Positions 1-6,237 of a stretch of DNA of 6,683 bases are shown here, in pieces (position 1 is the stretch's first letter; every line of letters starts with the position of its first letter). The stretch is taken from assembly GCA_945982465.1 (NCBI GenBank), contig CAMFSB010000091.1:1-6683 (forward strand), given 5' to 3'. The notes under the pieces were generated by a model that was given only the letters and a program-made list of their open reading frames with translations, was not told the DNA's origin and made no database searches. The position numbers were made by a program, and so were the translations under genes. The stretch comes from an uncultured Faecalibacterium sp. GTDB lineage: Bacteria > Bacillota > Clostridia > Oscillospirales > Ruminococcaceae.

Positions 1-1568
1 TTGCGCCCCCGCCTGCCGAGCTGGACAGCCGGCGGCAAACCGCCGCGGCCTCCGGCCTTGTGCCGGACGCCCGCGCCGGCGGCCATGCCCCGGCTTTGGC
101 CGAAGCCTGGGGCCGAACCCCCGCCGGGCCGGGGGTGGTGCTGCTGGGCGCGTACCCGGAGCAAAACCTCTGGCTGTACGGCTACTATGACGACGCAGTG
201 GGCTTTGACGGCCTGCTGCTGGACGCGGGCGAAACGCAGACGCTGTACGCCTTTGCCTGGAGCTACACCGGCCGGGGTGACGCCCCCGCGCTGTACCTGA
301 CGGCGGACGGCAAAACGCTGTACGCGGCCTGCCCGGTGGGCACCGGCACCGGCGTGTATATAGAGCAACTGTACGCGTTCAGCACAGGCGGCGGTACGGT
401 ACAGGGATACGCGGTGGACAGCGGCGCCGTGGCGGACGCCTTTGCCGACCAGATCCGCCTGGATTACCGGCCGTCGGACGGGTGGATCACCGCCTTTGCG
501 GGCGACACGCCGCTGCTGGGTGGCGGGCTGGAAGTTCTGGGCCTGAGCAAAGCGGACGAGCGTACCCCGGCACAGTTTTTCTGCGGCCAGCAGCTGTATT
601 ACGCCGTGTCGGGCGCATCGCTGTATGCCGTCTGCGAGCCGGTGCTGTGCAACAGCCAGGGACAGGGCGAGATGTACCTTGCCGGGGAGGACCCGTACCG
701 TCTGCTGCTGCCGGTGTGCGTCCGCTTTAACGCGGACGGCCGTGCAGCCTGGGGCACGGGCGCGGTGAGCGCCGCGCCCCAAAGCGCGGTTGCCGCCTGG
801 CGCAGCGGCGGGGCGGGCAGCTACCGGCTGCCTGCGGCCCGGCAGTGGCAGGCCGACCTGACCCACGACGGAACCCCCGAAACCATCACCTTTGACGTGA
901 ATGCGCTGGAAACGCTGGGCCTGGCCCACTTTGCCGTGTATGGCAGCGACGGCACGCTGCTGCTGGAACAGGCGCTTTCCACCAGCCACGCGGGCTGGAA
1001 CACTCTGGCGCTGTACCGCGACGATACCGGCGACTACCTGCTGGAATACCAGCCCTACTGCTCCACGGGCAGCGGCTATTACAGCTATGCGCTATACCGG
1101 CTGGCGGCCGACGGCACCCGGCAGGTCAGTGAGCAGGCGGAGGTATCGTTCAGCGTGGGCATCCCCTATGATGCACCGGACAACGACGTGGACGCGCTGA
1201 TGGCTTTTGCCGTGCGTGCCACCGAGCTGTGGAGCCGCTCGGCTTTGCTGGTGAGCACCGATGTGGAGTTGCTGGCATCCGGCCTGACCCGGACGGACGT
1301 GACCGAGGGCGGCCGGCTAGACACCGAAGCCGTGCTGAACAGCAGCCCGGCCTACAGCGTGGTCGTGCAGCCCGGGGCCAACTACTACGCGGCGGACGAT
1401 GCGCTGGCCGACCCGCTGCACTATGTGGAACAGATGACCTGGACACAGGCATTGCTGGAAGAGGGCGGCTACTCCGCCGCCAGCGGCCTGCGCGCCCGGC
1501 TGGAGGATGCAAACCGCGTACTGGCCGCCCACCGGGCCGAGGTGGAAAACGCCAAAAGCGGAGAGTAA
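1..1568 (+). CDS. Large probable extracytoplasmic protein, 5' end outside window; C-terminal domain like those of clostridial M56/BlaR1-type proteins
   Basis: The frame is open from base 3 to the TAA at 1566-1568, with no convincing start and no ribosome site inside the window, so the true start lies upstream; the GTG at 60 is not a credible start. About 520 residues are visible. The first ~35 are Ala/Pro-rich and look like a linker. Then comes a beta-rich, Tyr/Gly-rich region (about 120-790) with motifs such as LYGYYDD and GTGTGVY. A second domain (about 840-1310) opens with DLTHDGTPE at 855-881, an Asp-rich loop of the FG-GAP/calcium-loop kind, followed by STSHAGWNT and YLLEYQPY. From memory, this two-part arrangement occurs in the extracellular part of some clostridial M56/BlaR1-like proteins and in stand-alone lipoproteins. 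No membrane segment or peptidase HExxH motif is visible here. Six Cys residues are spread through it. The role is unknown; a sensor or surface function is inference. Real gene: fairly sure; family: tentative. Confidence 0.72.
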   Translation, partial: APPPAELDSRRQTAAASGLVPDARAGGHAPALAEAWGRTPAGPGVVLLGAYPEQNLWLYGYYDDAVGFDGLLLDAGETQTLYAFAWSYTGRGDAPALYLTADGKTLYAACPVGTGTGVYIEQLYAFSTGGGTVQGYAVDSGAVADAFADQIRLDYRPSDGWITAFAGDTPLLGGGLEVLGLSKADERTPAQFFCGQQLYYAVSGASLYAVCEPVLCNSQGQGEMYLAGEDPYRLLLPVCVRFNADGRAAWGTGAVSAAPQSAVAAWRSGGAGSYRLPAARQWQADLTHDGTPETITFDVNALETLGLAHFAVYGSDGTLLLEQALSTSHAGWNTLALYRDDTGDYLLEYQPYCSTGSGYYSYALYRLAADGTRQVSEQAEVSFSVGIPYDAPDNDVDALMAFAVRATELWSRSALLVSTDVELLASGLTRTDVTEGGRLDTEAVLNSSPAYSVVVQPGANYYAADDALADPLHYVEQMTWTQALLEEGGYSAASGLRARLEDANRVLAAHRAEVENAKSGE

Positions 1569-1744
1569 GGCGGCCCGCGCGGGCGCTCGTTCCCAAACGC
1601 TGTCGGCCGCGCGGCACGGCGAAACAGCCTGTAAACTGTGCCGCGCAGGACCCCATGCCCGCCCGGCGGTACGCCTTTGGCGGCGCAGCCGGATGGCCCG
1701 GTGGGCCGGGCAAGCTCTGCCGGAACAAAACCGAAAAACAAAAA
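1569..1744. other. Non-coding convergent region rich in inverted repeats
   Basis: This stretch lies between the stop of the rightward protein and the terminator of the leftward argS operon. The open frames here are Pro/Arg-rich shadows without ribosome sites. It holds a perfect 12-base palindrome GCCCGCGCGGGC at 1573-1584, a 9-bp stem at 1609-1617/1638-1646, and a 6-bp stem GCCCGG/CCGGGC with a 4-base loop at 1696-1711. None of these is followed by a T tract on the + strand, so none is a standard terminator. They could form the 3' end structure of the rightward mRNA or belong to an interspersed palindromic repeat. Confidence 0.6.
1609..1646. repeat. Inverted repeat, 9-bp stem with nested 3-bp stem
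   Basis: GCGCGGCAC (1609-1617) is the exact reverse complement of GTGCCGCGC (1638-1646). The 20-base interval holds a nested GGC/GCC pair (1618-1620 and 1627-1629) around the loop GAAACA. There is no adjacent T run. It is a clear structured element in non-coding DNA; whether it is RNA structure, a REP-like repeat or a protein site cannot be told from one copy. Confidence 0.6.
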
Positions 1745-1779
1745 CGCCCCGCCCCTGTTTTGCGTACAGGGGCGGGGCG
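1734..1779 (-). terminator. Strong intrinsic terminator of the argS operon (possibly bidirectional)
   Basis: CGCCCCGCCCCTGT (1745-1758) pairs perfectly with ACAGGGGCGGGGCG (1766-1779): 14 bp, loop of 7. Read on the minus strand, the stem is followed by five T, one G and five T (1744-1734). It begins 21 bases past the argS stop, the usual place. On the + strand the stem is preceded by the A tract but followed only by a weak T content (CGTTGTAT), so termination of the rightward gene here is possible but less certain. Confidence 0.93.
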
Positions 1780-1800
1780 CGTTGTATCTGCAAAAACGCC

Positions 1801-3675
1801 TTACATCTTTTCGGGCACGGTGACCTTGAACATGGTCAGCACGCTGCGGATCACGTTGCGCACCGCAACGCACAGCGCCAGGCGGGCCTGCTGCACCGCC
1901 GGCTCGGCACCCTGGATGCGGCAGGTGTTGTAAAAGCGGTGGAATGCGCTGGCCAGGTCGATCACAAAGCGGTTGATGCGGCTGGGGTCGTACTTGTCGG
2001 CCGCCAGCGCGATCTCGCTGGGGAAGGCCGCCAGCATGCGGATCAGCTCCTGCTCGGCCGGCTCGGTGAGCAGCGTGCCGTCGAATACCAGCGCCGGGTC
2101 CAGCGTGACACCCTCGCTTTCCAGCTTTTTCAGGATCGAGCAGATCCGGGCGTGGGCGTACTGCACATAGTACACCGGGTTGTTGGAATCCTGCTGCACA
2201 GCCTGGTCCAGGTCAAAGTCGATGCCGCTGCCCGCGTCGTGCATGTTGAACAAAAAGCGTGCGCTGTCGATGGGCACTTCCTCCAGCAGATCGGTGAGCG
2301 TGATGGCGTTGCCGGTGCGCTTGGACATGCGCACGGGCTGGCCGTCCCGCATCAGGTTCACCATCTGCATCAGCACCACATCCAGCTGGCTGCCGTCCAG
2401 GCCGATGGCGTCCATCGCGCCTTTCATGCGGGCCACATGGCCGTGATGGTCCGCGCCCCACACGTCGATGGCCTTATCAAAGCCGCGCACGGCCAGCTTG
2501 TTGTAATGGTAGGCGATGTCGGCCGCAAAGTAGGTGGGGATGCCGTTGGCGCGCACCAGCACTTCGTCCTTGGCCTGCTCCTCGCTGCCGTCGGCGGTCT
2601 TTTTCTTGTTGGCGGTGCCGTATTTTTCGGCGTACTGGGCGCTGCGGTACATGATGGCGCCGTCCTCGGCCTTGTAGCACGCGCCGTTTTGCAGCAGCTT
2701 GTCCACCACGGCCTGCACCGCCCCGCTTTCGTGCAGTGTGCTCTCGTGGAACCACACATCGTACTGGATGCGGTATTTGCCCAAGTCGGTCTGCAGGGCG
2801 GCGATGTTTTTGGGCAGGGCGTAGTTTACCAGCGCGTCCTTCAGCGCGGCAAAGGCCTCGCTTTCGTACAGTGCGTCGCCCGCAAGGCCGTTGCAGGCTT
2901 CCACGAGCGCGGCGCATTCCGCTTCGTGGTTGGCGGCAAAGGCCCTGGCGTGAGCCAGAATGTCACCGCCCTGATAGCATTCAGCAGGCAGGGGATAGGC
3001 ATACTCGCCGCCGAACAACTGCAGATACCGCACGGCCAGGCTCTTGCCGAATTTCTGGATCTGGTTGCCCGCGTCGTTGATGTAAAACTCGCGGGTCACA
3101 GCGTACCCGGCCCAGTCCAGCACGGCGGCCAGGCAGTCGCCCAGCGCGCCGCCCCGGGCGTTGCCCATGTGCATGGGGCCGGTGGGGTTGGCCGAAACAA
3201 ACTCCACGTTGATTTTTTTGCCGCCGCCCGCGCTGGTGCGGCCGTATTCCGGGTTGGCACAGGCCGCGCGCACAGCCGAAGCGTAAAAGCCGGGCTGCAA
3301 AAACAGATTGATAAAGCCGGGGCCGGCCACCTCCACCCGGGCAAAGCAGCCGTTTTCCAGGCTGGGCATGTGTTTGAGCAAAGCGTCTGCGATCATGCGG
3401 GGGGCCTTGCGCCAGGTGCGCGCACCGGCCATGGCCAGGTTCGAGGCGATATCGCCGTTTTTCACATCGGCTGGGATCTCCACGATAAACGCGGGCAGTT
3501 CGGCTTGGGGCAGCTCGCCCGCCTGCATGGCGGCGCTGGCCGCGGCGGTCAGCAGCGCACGGGCCTCGTCCAGCGCGGCCTGCCGGGGGTTGTAATATGC
3601 ATACGCCTGCCGCATTTCCTCCGGCGTGCCGGTAAACGCGGCGGTGTTCCGTTGGGTCTTGTTCGGTTCGGTCAT
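1801..3675 (-). CDS. argS: Arginyl-tRNA synthetase
   Basis: This 624-residue cytoplasmic class I aminoacyl-tRNA synthetase charges tRNA-Arg with arginine using ATP. The order of domains fits the family: an N-terminal tRNA-binding domain (about 22-125, including IPADVKNGDIASNLA), a Rossmann catalytic core with NPTGPMHMGNARG at 163-175 carrying the HIGH-type signature HMGN (169-172), the VWGADHHGH stretch (405-413), the KMSKS-type loop RMSKR (449-453), and a C-terminal all-alpha anticodon-binding DALR domain (about 500-624). It ends in the typical basic/hydrophobic tail (FKVTVPEKM). The ATG start is preceded by AAAGGAA about 10 bases upstream. It is about 50 residues longer than many bacterial ArgRS, from a 20-25 residue N-terminal extension and a Lys-rich insertion near 353-371. 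It has its own promoter and follows DUF1934, a pairing also known from Bacillus. Identification is certain. Confidence 0.98.
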   Translation of the reverse strand: MTEPNKTQRNTAAFTGTPEEMRQAYAYYNPRQAALDEARALLTAAASAAMQAGELPQAELPAFIVEIPADVKNGDIASNLAMAGARTWRKAPRMIADALLKHMPSLENGCFARVEVAGPGFINLFLQPGFYASAVRAACANPEYGRTSAGGGKKINVEFVSANPTGPMHMGNARGGALGDCLAAVLDWAGYAVTREFYINDAGNQIQKFGKSLAVRYLQLFGGEYAYPLPAECYQGGDILAHARAFAANHEAECAALVEACNGLAGDALYESEAFAALKDALVNYALPKNIAALQTDLGKYRIQYDVWFHESTLHESGAVQAVVDKLLQNGACYKAEDGAIMYRSAQYAEKYGTANKKKTADGSEEQAKDEVLVRANGIPTYFAADIAYHYNKLAVRGFDKAIDVWGADHHGHVARMKGAMDAIGLDGSQLDVVLMQMVNLMRDGQPVRMSKRTGNAITLTDLLEEVPIDSARFLFNMHDAGSGIDFDLDQAVQQDSNNPVYYVQYAHARICSILKKLESEGVTLDPALVFDGTLLTEPAEQELIRMLAAFPSEIALAADKYDPSRINRFVIDLASAFHRFYNTCRIQGAEPAVQQARLALCVAVRNVIRSVLTMFKVTVPEKM

Positions 3676-3678
3676 GGG

Positions 3679-3713
3679 TCGTTCGTTCCTTTCCGGGTGA
3701 TTGATCGTTCGTT
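3679..3713 (-). repeat. 9-base direct repeat in the argS 5' leader
   Basis: AACGAACGA (minus strand) occurs at 3705-3713 and again at 3679-3687, 26 bases apart, flanking the argS ribosome site. The leader from the predicted transcription start is only about 50 bases, too short for an arginine T-box, and no T-box motif is seen. The repeat may be chance or a small regulatory element. Confidence 0.4.
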
Positions 3714-3733
3714 TGGTTTGCAGCTTCCTTTAT

Positions 3734-3760
3734 AGTATACCACAAAGCCGAGCGCGGCAA
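3734..3760 (-). promoter_or_regulatory. argS promoter, extended -10
   Basis: On the minus strand TATACT (3739-3734) is preceded by TGG (3742-3740), an extended -10 element one base from consensus. A weak -35-like TTGCCG lies at 3760-3755 with a 15-base spacer, shorter than ideal, so recognition probably leans on the TG extension. Transcription would start near 3727, giving a leader of about 50 bases. This lets argS be expressed apart from ddl-murI-DUF1934. Confidence 0.7.
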
Positions 3761-3789
3761 AAAGAGGCGCTCGCGGCAAAGCGGCCGCG
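3759..3789 (-). terminator. Possible weak terminator after the DUF1934 gene
   Basis: Read on the minus strand, CGCGGC (3789-3784) pairs with GCCGCG (3777-3772) around a 6-base loop, and a run of five T lies at 3763-3759. The T run starts 8 bases past the stem, which is far for an intrinsic terminator, so termination would be partial. An alternative stem CGAGCGC/GCGCTCG (3773-3767/3755-3749) overlaps it and the argS -35 region. Partial read-through into argS is likely. Confidence 0.35.
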
Positions 3790-3793
3790 CAGG

Positions 3794-4231
3794 TCAGTTC
3801 ACATGCGTCACGCTGACTTCCAGGCTGCTTTTGCTCATCAGCTCAGCGGAATCCGCGTCCAGAATGTAGCTGAACGTTACGGTGCCGCCCTTGTCGGTCA
3901 GGCGGGAGTCGATCTCGTCCGCCGTCACGCCCAGCGTCATCGAGCCGTAGCCGGTCTCGTAATGGCACAGATGCCGCCGCCCGCGCTCGATCAAAAGCTG
4001 GCTGGCCGCGCTGCCAAAGCGCAGCATGGCCACGCGGCTGGCATCCTCGGCCACCTTCAACGTGGTGGTGCAGCCTGCATAGCCGGTGGCCTCGGTCTCG
4101 GCGTAGGTGATGTAGTAGCTGCCGCCCCGGTGCACAAAGCTGCCGCGGGTCATCAACTCCATGTCGCTGGTCTCGCCGTCCTGTTCGATGCGGCTTTTGA
4201 TGCGGATCATGTAATCTTCCTTCAAAGTCAT
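3794..4231 (-). CDS. DUF1934 (YwiB-like) beta-barrel protein
   Basis: This is a 145-residue cytoplasmic protein of the DUF1934 family; Bacillus subtilis YwiB, next to argS, is the best-known relative. Its function is unknown; the fold is a small lipocalin-like beta-barrel. Family marks are the first strand IRIKSRIEQDGE, then LMTRGSFVHRGGSYYITYAETEATG, TTTLKV and the YETGYGSMTLGV strand. No signal peptide or membrane segment is seen. Two starts are possible. The ATG at 4231 (MTLKEDYM) gives the N-terminal length I recall for relatives but has a poor ribosome site. The ATG at 4210 (MIRIKS) has AAGGAAG five bases upstream. A TTG at 4270 would overlap murI and lacks a site. It lies 25 bases after murI, so it is probably co-transcribed with it. 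The pairing with argS suggests a conserved but undefined link. Confidence 0.88.
   Translation of the reverse strand: MTLKEDYMIRIKSRIEQDGETSDMELMTRGSFVHRGGSYYITYAETEATGYAGCTTTLKVAEDASRVAMLRFGSAASQLLIERGRRHLCHYETGYGSMTLGVTADEIDSRLTDKGGTVTFSYILDADSAELMSKSSLEVSVTHVN
4216..4222 (-). promoter_or_regulatory. Ribosome binding site favouring the inner DUF1934 start
   Basis: AAGGAAG sits five bases upstream of the ATG at 4210-4208. The upstream candidate ATG at 4231 has only AAAGGA 16 bases away or a bare GGA 11 bases away. If this site is used, the protein starts MIRIKSRIEQ and is 138 residues long. Confidence 0.5.
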
Positions 4232-4256
4232 GGGCTGTCGTTTCCGATCCTTTGCT

Positions 4257-5075
4257 TTAATATTTGTCAATGGCGATCTGCTCGCAGGTTCCGCCGCGGT
4301 ATTCGCCTAAAAACAGGTCGGCCGAAGCCTGGAAGCCCTCGGCGGTGTCGCTGACGTAATACTGCGCCTGCCCGCCCTGCGGCCGGGGCCCGGCGGCAAG
4401 CCCTGTTTCGGCCAGCGTGTCTTTCAGCACGTCGGCCGTGATGCGGCCGGGGTCGATCAGCCGCACCCCGTCGCCCACAAATTCGCCGATCATCTTTTTC
4501 AGCAGCGGGTAATGGGTGCAGCCCAAAATCAGGGTGTCCACCCCGGCGGCGCGGATGTCGGTCAGGTATTCCTCGATCAGCAGCCGGGCCACCGGGTTGC
4601 CGTCGTTCACATAGCCGTTTTCCACCAGCGGCACAAACATGGGGCAGGCCCGCTTAAAGATCTGCACGCCGGGGCACAGCGCGCGCAGCCGCGTTTCGTA
4701 ACTGCCCGAACGGATGGTGGCCGGCGTGCCGATCACCCCCACGCGGCCGTTGCGCGTGGCCGCGGCGGCCGCCTGCGCGGCGGCCTGTACCACGCCGGAA
4801 TAGGGCACGGGCAGGGCGGCGGCTTCCTCGGCCGGGTAGGTGCTGGACACGGTGCCGCAGGCCGCGATGATGTATTTGACGTTTTTCGAGAGCAGAAAGG
4901 CGATGTCCTGCCGGGCGTACTGAATGATGATGTCCCGCCCGCGGGTACCGTAGGGCACGCGGCCCGTGTCGCCGAAGTACACGATGGCCTCGCCGGGCAG
5001 GATCCTGCGCAGCTCGCGCACGGCGGTCAACCCGCCCAGCCCGCTGTCGAACACGCCGATGGGCCGGTTATCCAT
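4257..5075 (-). CDS. murI: Glutamate racemase
   Basis: This 272-residue cytoplasmic enzyme interconverts L- and D-glutamate without a cofactor, supplying D-Glu for the second position of the peptidoglycan stem peptide. It shows the N-terminal IGVFDSGLGGLTAVRELR (6-23), with the conserved Asp10-Ser11; the FGDTGRVPYG stretch (34-43); the first catalytic Cys73 in AACGTVSS (71-78); and the second catalytic Cys186 in LGCTHYPLL (184-192) with His188. The usual first motif is ACNTAS/ACNTS; here Gly and Val replace Asn and Ala, a departure from the family signature. Length is normal. The start ATG overlaps the ddl stop by 8 bases (ATGGATAA), so translation is probably coupled; GGAAGG lies 9 bases upstream. 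An aspartate racemase is less likely, given the MurI-type start and the cell-wall neighbour. Confidence 0.97.
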   Translation of the reverse strand: MDNRPIGVFDSGLGGLTAVRELRRILPGEAIVYFGDTGRVPYGTRGRDIIIQYARQDIAFLLSKNVKYIIAACGTVSSTYPAEEAAALPVPYSGVVQAAAQAAAAATRNGRVGVIGTPATIRSGSYETRLRALCPGVQIFKRACPMFVPLVENGYVNDGNPVARLLIEEYLTDIRAAGVDTLILGCTHYPLLKKMIGEFVGDGVRLIDPGRITADVLKDTLAETGLAAGPRPQGGQAQYYVSDTAEGFQASADLFLGEYRGGTCEQIAIDKY

Positions 5076-6177
5076 GGCGCGCCGCCTTCCGCTGGGCGCG
5101 TTCCAGCGCCTGGGCGATCAGCTCATCGACCTGATCGTCCAGCGTCAGGCCCACGCTTTCCATCAGCTTGGGCCACATGCTGATGGGGGTAAAGCCCGGG
5201 AAGGTGTTGATCTCGTTGATCAATACGCGGCCGCTGCCCTTTTCCACAAAGAAATCGCAGCGGGCCAGCCCCTCGCAGCCCAGGGCGGTATAGGCTTGCT
5301 GCGCCAGGGTGCGCACCTCGTCCAGCTTTTCGGGCGGCAGCTGCGCCGGGATCAGCGTGCGGCTCACGCCGTTTTTGTACTTGTCGTCGTAGGTGTAAAA
5401 CTCGGCCCCGGCCAGGATCTCGCCGGGCAGCGTTGCCAGGGCGGGGCTGGCGCCGATGGCGGCGCACTCCACCTCCTGCCCGTCCACGAACGCCTCAAAC
5501 ACCAGCTTGTCATCCTCGCGCAGGGCCAGCTCCACGGCCGTGCGCAGGGTGTAGCGGTCGGTAGCCTTGGAGATGCCCACGCTGGAGCCGGCGTTGGCGG
5601 GCTTTACGAACATGGGGTAGCCCAGCGTGAATTCCAGCCGTTCGCAGATGCCGTCCAGATCCTGCTCCAGCTCGTAGCGGGTAAACGCCTGCCATGGGCA
5701 GTGGGGGATGCCCGCCTGGGCAAACAGGGCGTTGGCCACAGCCTTGTCCATACACACGGCGCTGGCCAGCACGCCGCAGCCCACATACGGGATGCCCGCC
5801 AATTCCAGCAGGCCCTGCACGGTGCCGTCCTCGCCCCAAAGGCCGTGCAGCGCCGGGATGACCACATCAACATGCAGCTTTTCCACGCGGCCGTCGGGCG
5901 TAAACAGCACCAGGCCGTGGTCGGCGCGGTCGCAGCTGATGATGCAGGGCATGTTGCCGGGCGCATCCTCCCAGCTGCCGTCTGCCATCTGCGCGGTGGA
6001 TGCCTCGGTGTACAGCCAGCGGCCGTCTTTGGTAATGCCAATTTTGATCAGCTCGTAGCGGGCAGGGTTGAGGTGGCCGACAAAGGTGCCGGCGGAAACG
6101 CGGCTGACCTCGTGCTCGCTGGAAAGGCCGCCGAACAGCACAACAACAGTCAGCGGCCGGGCTTGGGTTTCTTCCAT
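5068..6177 (-). CDS. ddl: D-alanine--D-alanine ligase
   Basis: This 369-residue cytoplasmic ATP-grasp enzyme joins two D-alanines for the peptidoglycan pentapeptide terminus. Visible motifs: GGLSSEHEVS (16-25) with the substrate-binding Glu21; HGLWGEDG (111-118); YVGCG (131-135); the ATP-binding KPANAGSSVG (192-201); the omega loop FYTYDDKY (260-267), where Lys266-Tyr267 match the Lys-Tyr pair of D-Ala ligases; and the metal-binding NEINTFPGF (321-329). The Tyr argues for D-Ala-D-Ala rather than VanA-like D-lactate or VanC-like D-serine specificity. The start was chosen at the ATG of MEETQARP, which has AAGGAG 10 bases upstream; an ATG three codons earlier is one base from that site, too close. 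Length fits the family. It is the first gene of the leftward operon and overlaps murI, which also feeds peptidoglycan synthesis. Confidence 0.97.
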   Translation of the reverse strand: MEETQARPLTVVVLFGGLSSEHEVSRVSAGTFVGHLNPARYELIKIGITKDGRWLYTEASTAQMADGSWEDAPGNMPCIISCDRADHGLVLFTPDGRVEKLHVDVVIPALHGLWGEDGTVQGLLELAGIPYVGCGVLASAVCMDKAVANALFAQAGIPHCPWQAFTRYELEQDLDGICERLEFTLGYPMFVKPANAGSSVGISKATDRYTLRTAVELALREDDKLVFEAFVDGQEVECAAIGASPALATLPGEILAGAEFYTYDDKYKNGVSRTLIPAQLPPEKLDEVRTLAQQAYTALGCEGLARCDFFVEKGSGRVLINEINTFPGFTPISMWPKLMESVGLTLDDQVDELIAQALERAQRKAARHG

Positions 6178-6187
6178 AGCTTGCATG

Positions 6188-6193
6188 CTCCTT
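6188..6193 (-). promoter_or_regulatory. Ribosome binding site that decides the ddl start
   Basis: AAGGAG on the minus strand ends 10 bases before the ATG at 6177 and one base before the ATG at 6186. The spacing supports the start at 6177 and excludes the in-frame ATGs at 6186 and 6237. Confidence 0.75.
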
Positions 6194-6206
6194 ATCCAAC
6201 AATACC

Positions 6207-6221
6207 GTGCGCACTGCGCAC
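6207..6221. promoter_or_regulatory. Perfect 15-base palindrome in the ddl leader
   Basis: GTGCGCA-C-TGCGCAC is a 7-1-7 inverted repeat between the ddl -10 candidates and the ribosome site. As DNA it has the size of a dimeric regulator site at or just after the transcription start. As RNA it would give a 5-bp hairpin (GTGCG/CGCAC, loop of 5). No named regulator site was recognised. Confidence 0.5.
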
Positions 6222-6224
6222 CGG

Positions 6225-6237
6225 ATGATAGTATCAT
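6225..6237. promoter_or_regulatory. Perfect 13-base palindrome overlapping the ddl promoter
   Basis: ATGATA-G-TATCAT is a 6-1-6 inverted repeat. A third copy of the half-site, ATGATA, lies at 6248-6253, so GTATCAT (6231-6237) and ATGATAC (6248-6254) also make an inverted pair with a 10-base gap. The sites cover both -10 candidates of ddl, as an operator would. Some of the resemblance may simply reflect two tandem -10 hexamers. Confidence 0.5.

Noticed and set aside
1150..1873. Minus-strand open frames opposite the end of the first gene
   Set aside because: Pro/Arg/Ala-rich products with no start signals; one runs through the argS terminator hairpin.
3676..3733. T-box or other riboswitch before argS
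   Set aside because: The leader is only about 50 bases and lacks the conserved T-box bulge and antiterminator.
1507..3735. Very long open frame (742 codons) on the + strand opposite argS
   Set aside because: It is the antisense shadow of a certain argS gene in GC-rich DNA, has no ribosome site and gives a low-complexity His/Val/Gly-rich product.
4232..4270. TTG start giving 13 extra residues to the DUF1934 protein
   Set aside because: It overlaps the end of murI, has no ribosome site, and the extra residues are not family-like.
5068..6177. VanA/VanC-type ligase of a glycopeptide resistance cluster
   Set aside because: The omega loop has the Lys-Tyr pair of normal D-Ala ligases, and no van-type dehydrogenase, dipeptidase or two-component genes are adjacent.
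4966..6228. 420-codon open frame on the + strand opposite ddl and murI
   Set aside because: Same shadow effect; ddl and murI on the minus strand show intact catalytic motifs throughout.
6178..6237. Earlier ATG starts for ddl (6237 and 6186)
   Set aside because: The first lies in the promoter region; the second is one base from the AAGGAG site, whereas 6177 is properly spaced.
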